From assembly GCA_013696785.1 (NCBI GenBank), contig JACCXW010000304.1, positions 1 to 7,066 of the forward strand: DNA of 7,066 nucleotides, written 5' to 3'. Made by a program: the position numbers and the translations under genes. This document shows, in pieces, positions 6,422 to 7,066 of this stretch; position 1 is the first letter of the stretch; each line of letters begins with the position of its first letter. The notes beneath the pieces are model-generated. The model did no database searches, was not told where the DNA came from, and saw nothing but the letters and a program-made list of their open reading frames with translations. The stretch comes from Geodermatophilaceae bacterium. GTDB taxonomy: Bacteria > Actinomycetota > Actinomycetes > Mycobacteriales > Geodermatophilaceae.

Positions 6422-6469
6422 TCAGAGGGCTTGTGGCTGGCAAAATCAATTAGAGGTCTAGCCCTCTGA
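6422..6469 (+). terminator. Inverted repeat after tRNA-Gly, possible terminator
   Basis: TCAGAGGGCT (6422-6431) and AGCCCTCTGA (6460-6469) are perfect 10-bp inverted repeats around a 28-nt A+T-richer loop. The outer AACAG (6413-6417) and CTGTT (6477-6481) can add a second stem. The right arm can alternatively pair locally: AGAGG (6452-6456) with CCTCT (6463-6467). It starts 15 nt after the tRNA. There is no T-run and the loop is long for a terminator, so an insertion-related repeat is a fair alternative. Confidence 0.4.
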
Positions 6470-6500
6470 TACCCCCCTGTTGACCCCCATATTCCGCTAC

Positions 6501-6521
6501 CTAGCCCACGGCTAGCCCACG
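6501..6521. repeat. Direct repeat CTAGCCCACG, two copies
   Basis: Two exact 10-nt copies lie at 6501-6510 and 6512-6521, separated by one base. They could be a recombinase arm-type site or a chance local duplication; nothing else supports either. Confidence 0.55.
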
Positions 6522-6673
6522 AAATTATGGCTCCCTGACCCTGGTTCAGCGGCCCTCGCGACCGCTCGGTGACTCGGGCTAGGCATGCGCCTGCCTCTAG
6601 CGACATCCCACCGGAGGCTGGTACTCGGTTTGGCCCGCGCCCGCCAGTTCGAGTGACGAAGGCCGCCTCGCGT

Positions 6674-6709
6674 ACCGGTTGGGTCAAGACCGGTCCGTAC
6701 GGGACCGGT
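6674..6709. repeat. Three ACCGGT palindromes at exact 15-nt period, with hairpin
   Basis: ACCGGT occurs at 6674-6679, 6689-6694 and 6704-6709. The second and third copies form part of a longer inverted repeat: ACCGGTCC (6689-6696) with GGACCGGT (6702-6709) around a 5-nt loop. The even spacing is unusual for intergenic DNA. It lies just downstream, in the - strand sense, of the transposase fragment, so an IS end or terminator is possible. Confidence 0.55.
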
Positions 6710-6743
6710 AGGCGATGCCGCCAAGACGGCTCGACTCCGAGCG

Positions 6744-6992
6744 GTCGGGGGTGCTCGACCCGGAACTTTCTGTGCACCAGGTCCTCGTGCACCGGGTCCG
6801 CCGCCCGGGCGCGTCGCCCCTTGCGGACGGCGGCGATGCCACGCAGACCGGCCAGACGCATCAGGCGAGCGACCCGTTTGCGGCCGCACCGCACCCATGA
6901 GACCCGGCCGCAGCTCGGAGTGCACCGCGGACTGCCGTAGCTGTTGCGGGACTCGGTGTGGATCGTGCGATGAGCTGCCGACGCAGCTCGGA
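6744..6992 (-). pseudogene. IS3-family transposase (OrfB type) remnant, multiply frameshifted
   Basis: Pieces of the N-terminal DNA-binding region of an IS3-type transposase appear in order, but in shifting frames. They are ELRRQLI (about 6969-6989), TIHTESRNSYGSPR (about 6925-6966), VHSELRPGLMGAV (about 6887-6925), and CGRKRVARLMRLAGLRG continuing to DLVHRKFRVEHP (about 6747-6891). The last motif normally precedes the DDE catalytic core (LWVADIT and onward), which is absent here: after HP the sequence loses all resemblance. The pieces imply at least three indels plus loss of the 3' part. No OrfA, intact terminal inverted repeats or target duplication could be identified, so the true element ends are unknown. 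It cannot encode an active enzyme. Confidence 0.7.
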
Positions 6993-7032
6993 GGTCCCCC
7001 CATCGTGATGTGCTGCCCCTCAGGATGACCGG

Positions 7033-7066
7033 ATGCAGAACGTCGGCGGCGCCGAGATCTGGCTGG
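7033..7066 (+). CDS. Possible 5' end of a new gene (partial, runs off the window)
   Basis: ATG at 7033 follows AGGA (7022-7025) with 7-nt spacing and encodes MQNVGGAEIWL before the window ends. The start is reminiscent of short TatA/TatB-type N-termini that lead into a hydrophobic helix, but eleven residues cannot establish this. An ATG at 7025 in another frame is an alternative start. Treat it as a hint only. Confidence 0.3.
   Translation, partial: MQNVGGAEIWL

Larger units (their letters stand above)
6408..6743. other. Gene-free stretch 3' of the tRNA, with repeats
   Basis: I see no credible gene here: all frames lack family motifs and are either short or shadows. The first part (about 6408-6535) is distinctly less G+C-rich than the rest of the window. 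It contains the inverted repeat at 6422-6469, two C-runs (6472-6477 and 6484-6488) and a two-copy direct repeat CTAGCCCACG (6501-6510 and 6512-6521, 11-nt period). From about 6540 the base composition rises again and the sequence leads into the transposase remnant, including the ACCGGT repeats at 6674-6709. The stretch is best read as decayed intergenic or mobile DNA. Confidence 0.6.

Noticed and set aside
6235..6430. Antisense reading through the tRNA giving a peptide with SAWEADVLPLNYTR
   Set aside because: This is the reverse complement of tRNA-Gly. Peptides of this form recur in databases as false gene calls opposite tRNA genes.
6569..6940. 123-codon + strand open frame
   Set aside because: It is antisense to the decayed transposase and intergenic repeats, with no recognisable domain.

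Overview
The window is about two-thirds G+C, with GTG and TTG starts, tight same-strand gene spacing and a Dcd protein that, from memory, closely resembles the mycobacterial one. This points to a high-GC actinobacterium; I cannot name the genus. Most of it is ordinary chromosomal housekeeping and metabolic sequence. I found no CRISPR array, phage module, toxin-antitoxin pair or secretion cluster.

Left part, + strand (1-2067): the last codons of an unknown gene, then a decayed alpha/beta-hydrolase gene (33-551), a single-pass membrane-anchored protein of unknown function (548-1105) and a six-helix DUF389 membrane protein (1111-2067). The hydrolase keeps its N-terminal half up to the nucleophile elbow GFSLG. 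It then runs out of frame, while a believable hydrolase C-terminus (WVQAAVVDWLVAKLEPIVA, then TAG at 502-504) lies in another frame immediately after the break. This is best read as an internal deletion that removed the rest of the catalytic triad.

Middle part, - strand (6221 down to 2137): four closely spaced genes, probably one operon. In transcription order they are a winged-helix HTH_42 protein with an AlkZ-type QxQ motif (candidate DNA glycosylase), dcd (dCTP deaminase), a phytoene-dehydrogenase-like FAD oxidoreductase and a short-chain dehydrogenase. The gaps are 10, 10 and 27 nt, and the stop codon of the first gene overlaps the Shine-Dalgarno sequence of dcd. The first two genes share a plausible DNA and nucleotide-maintenance theme. 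The two oxidoreductases have no assignable substrate. The + and - blocks converge at 2068-2136, where a small inverted repeat could serve as a terminator.

Right part (6222-7066): a short intergenic region with a tandem repeat and an 8-bp hairpin leads into a tRNA-Gly(CCC) gene with encoded CCA (6334-6407). After it comes a gene-poor stretch, A+T-richer at first, with inverted and direct repeats. Then comes a fragment of an IS3-family transposase on the - strand, broken by several frameshifts (about 6744-6992). The pattern suits a tRNA-adjacent site where mobile DNA has inserted and decayed. A possible new + strand gene begins at 7033 and runs off the edge.
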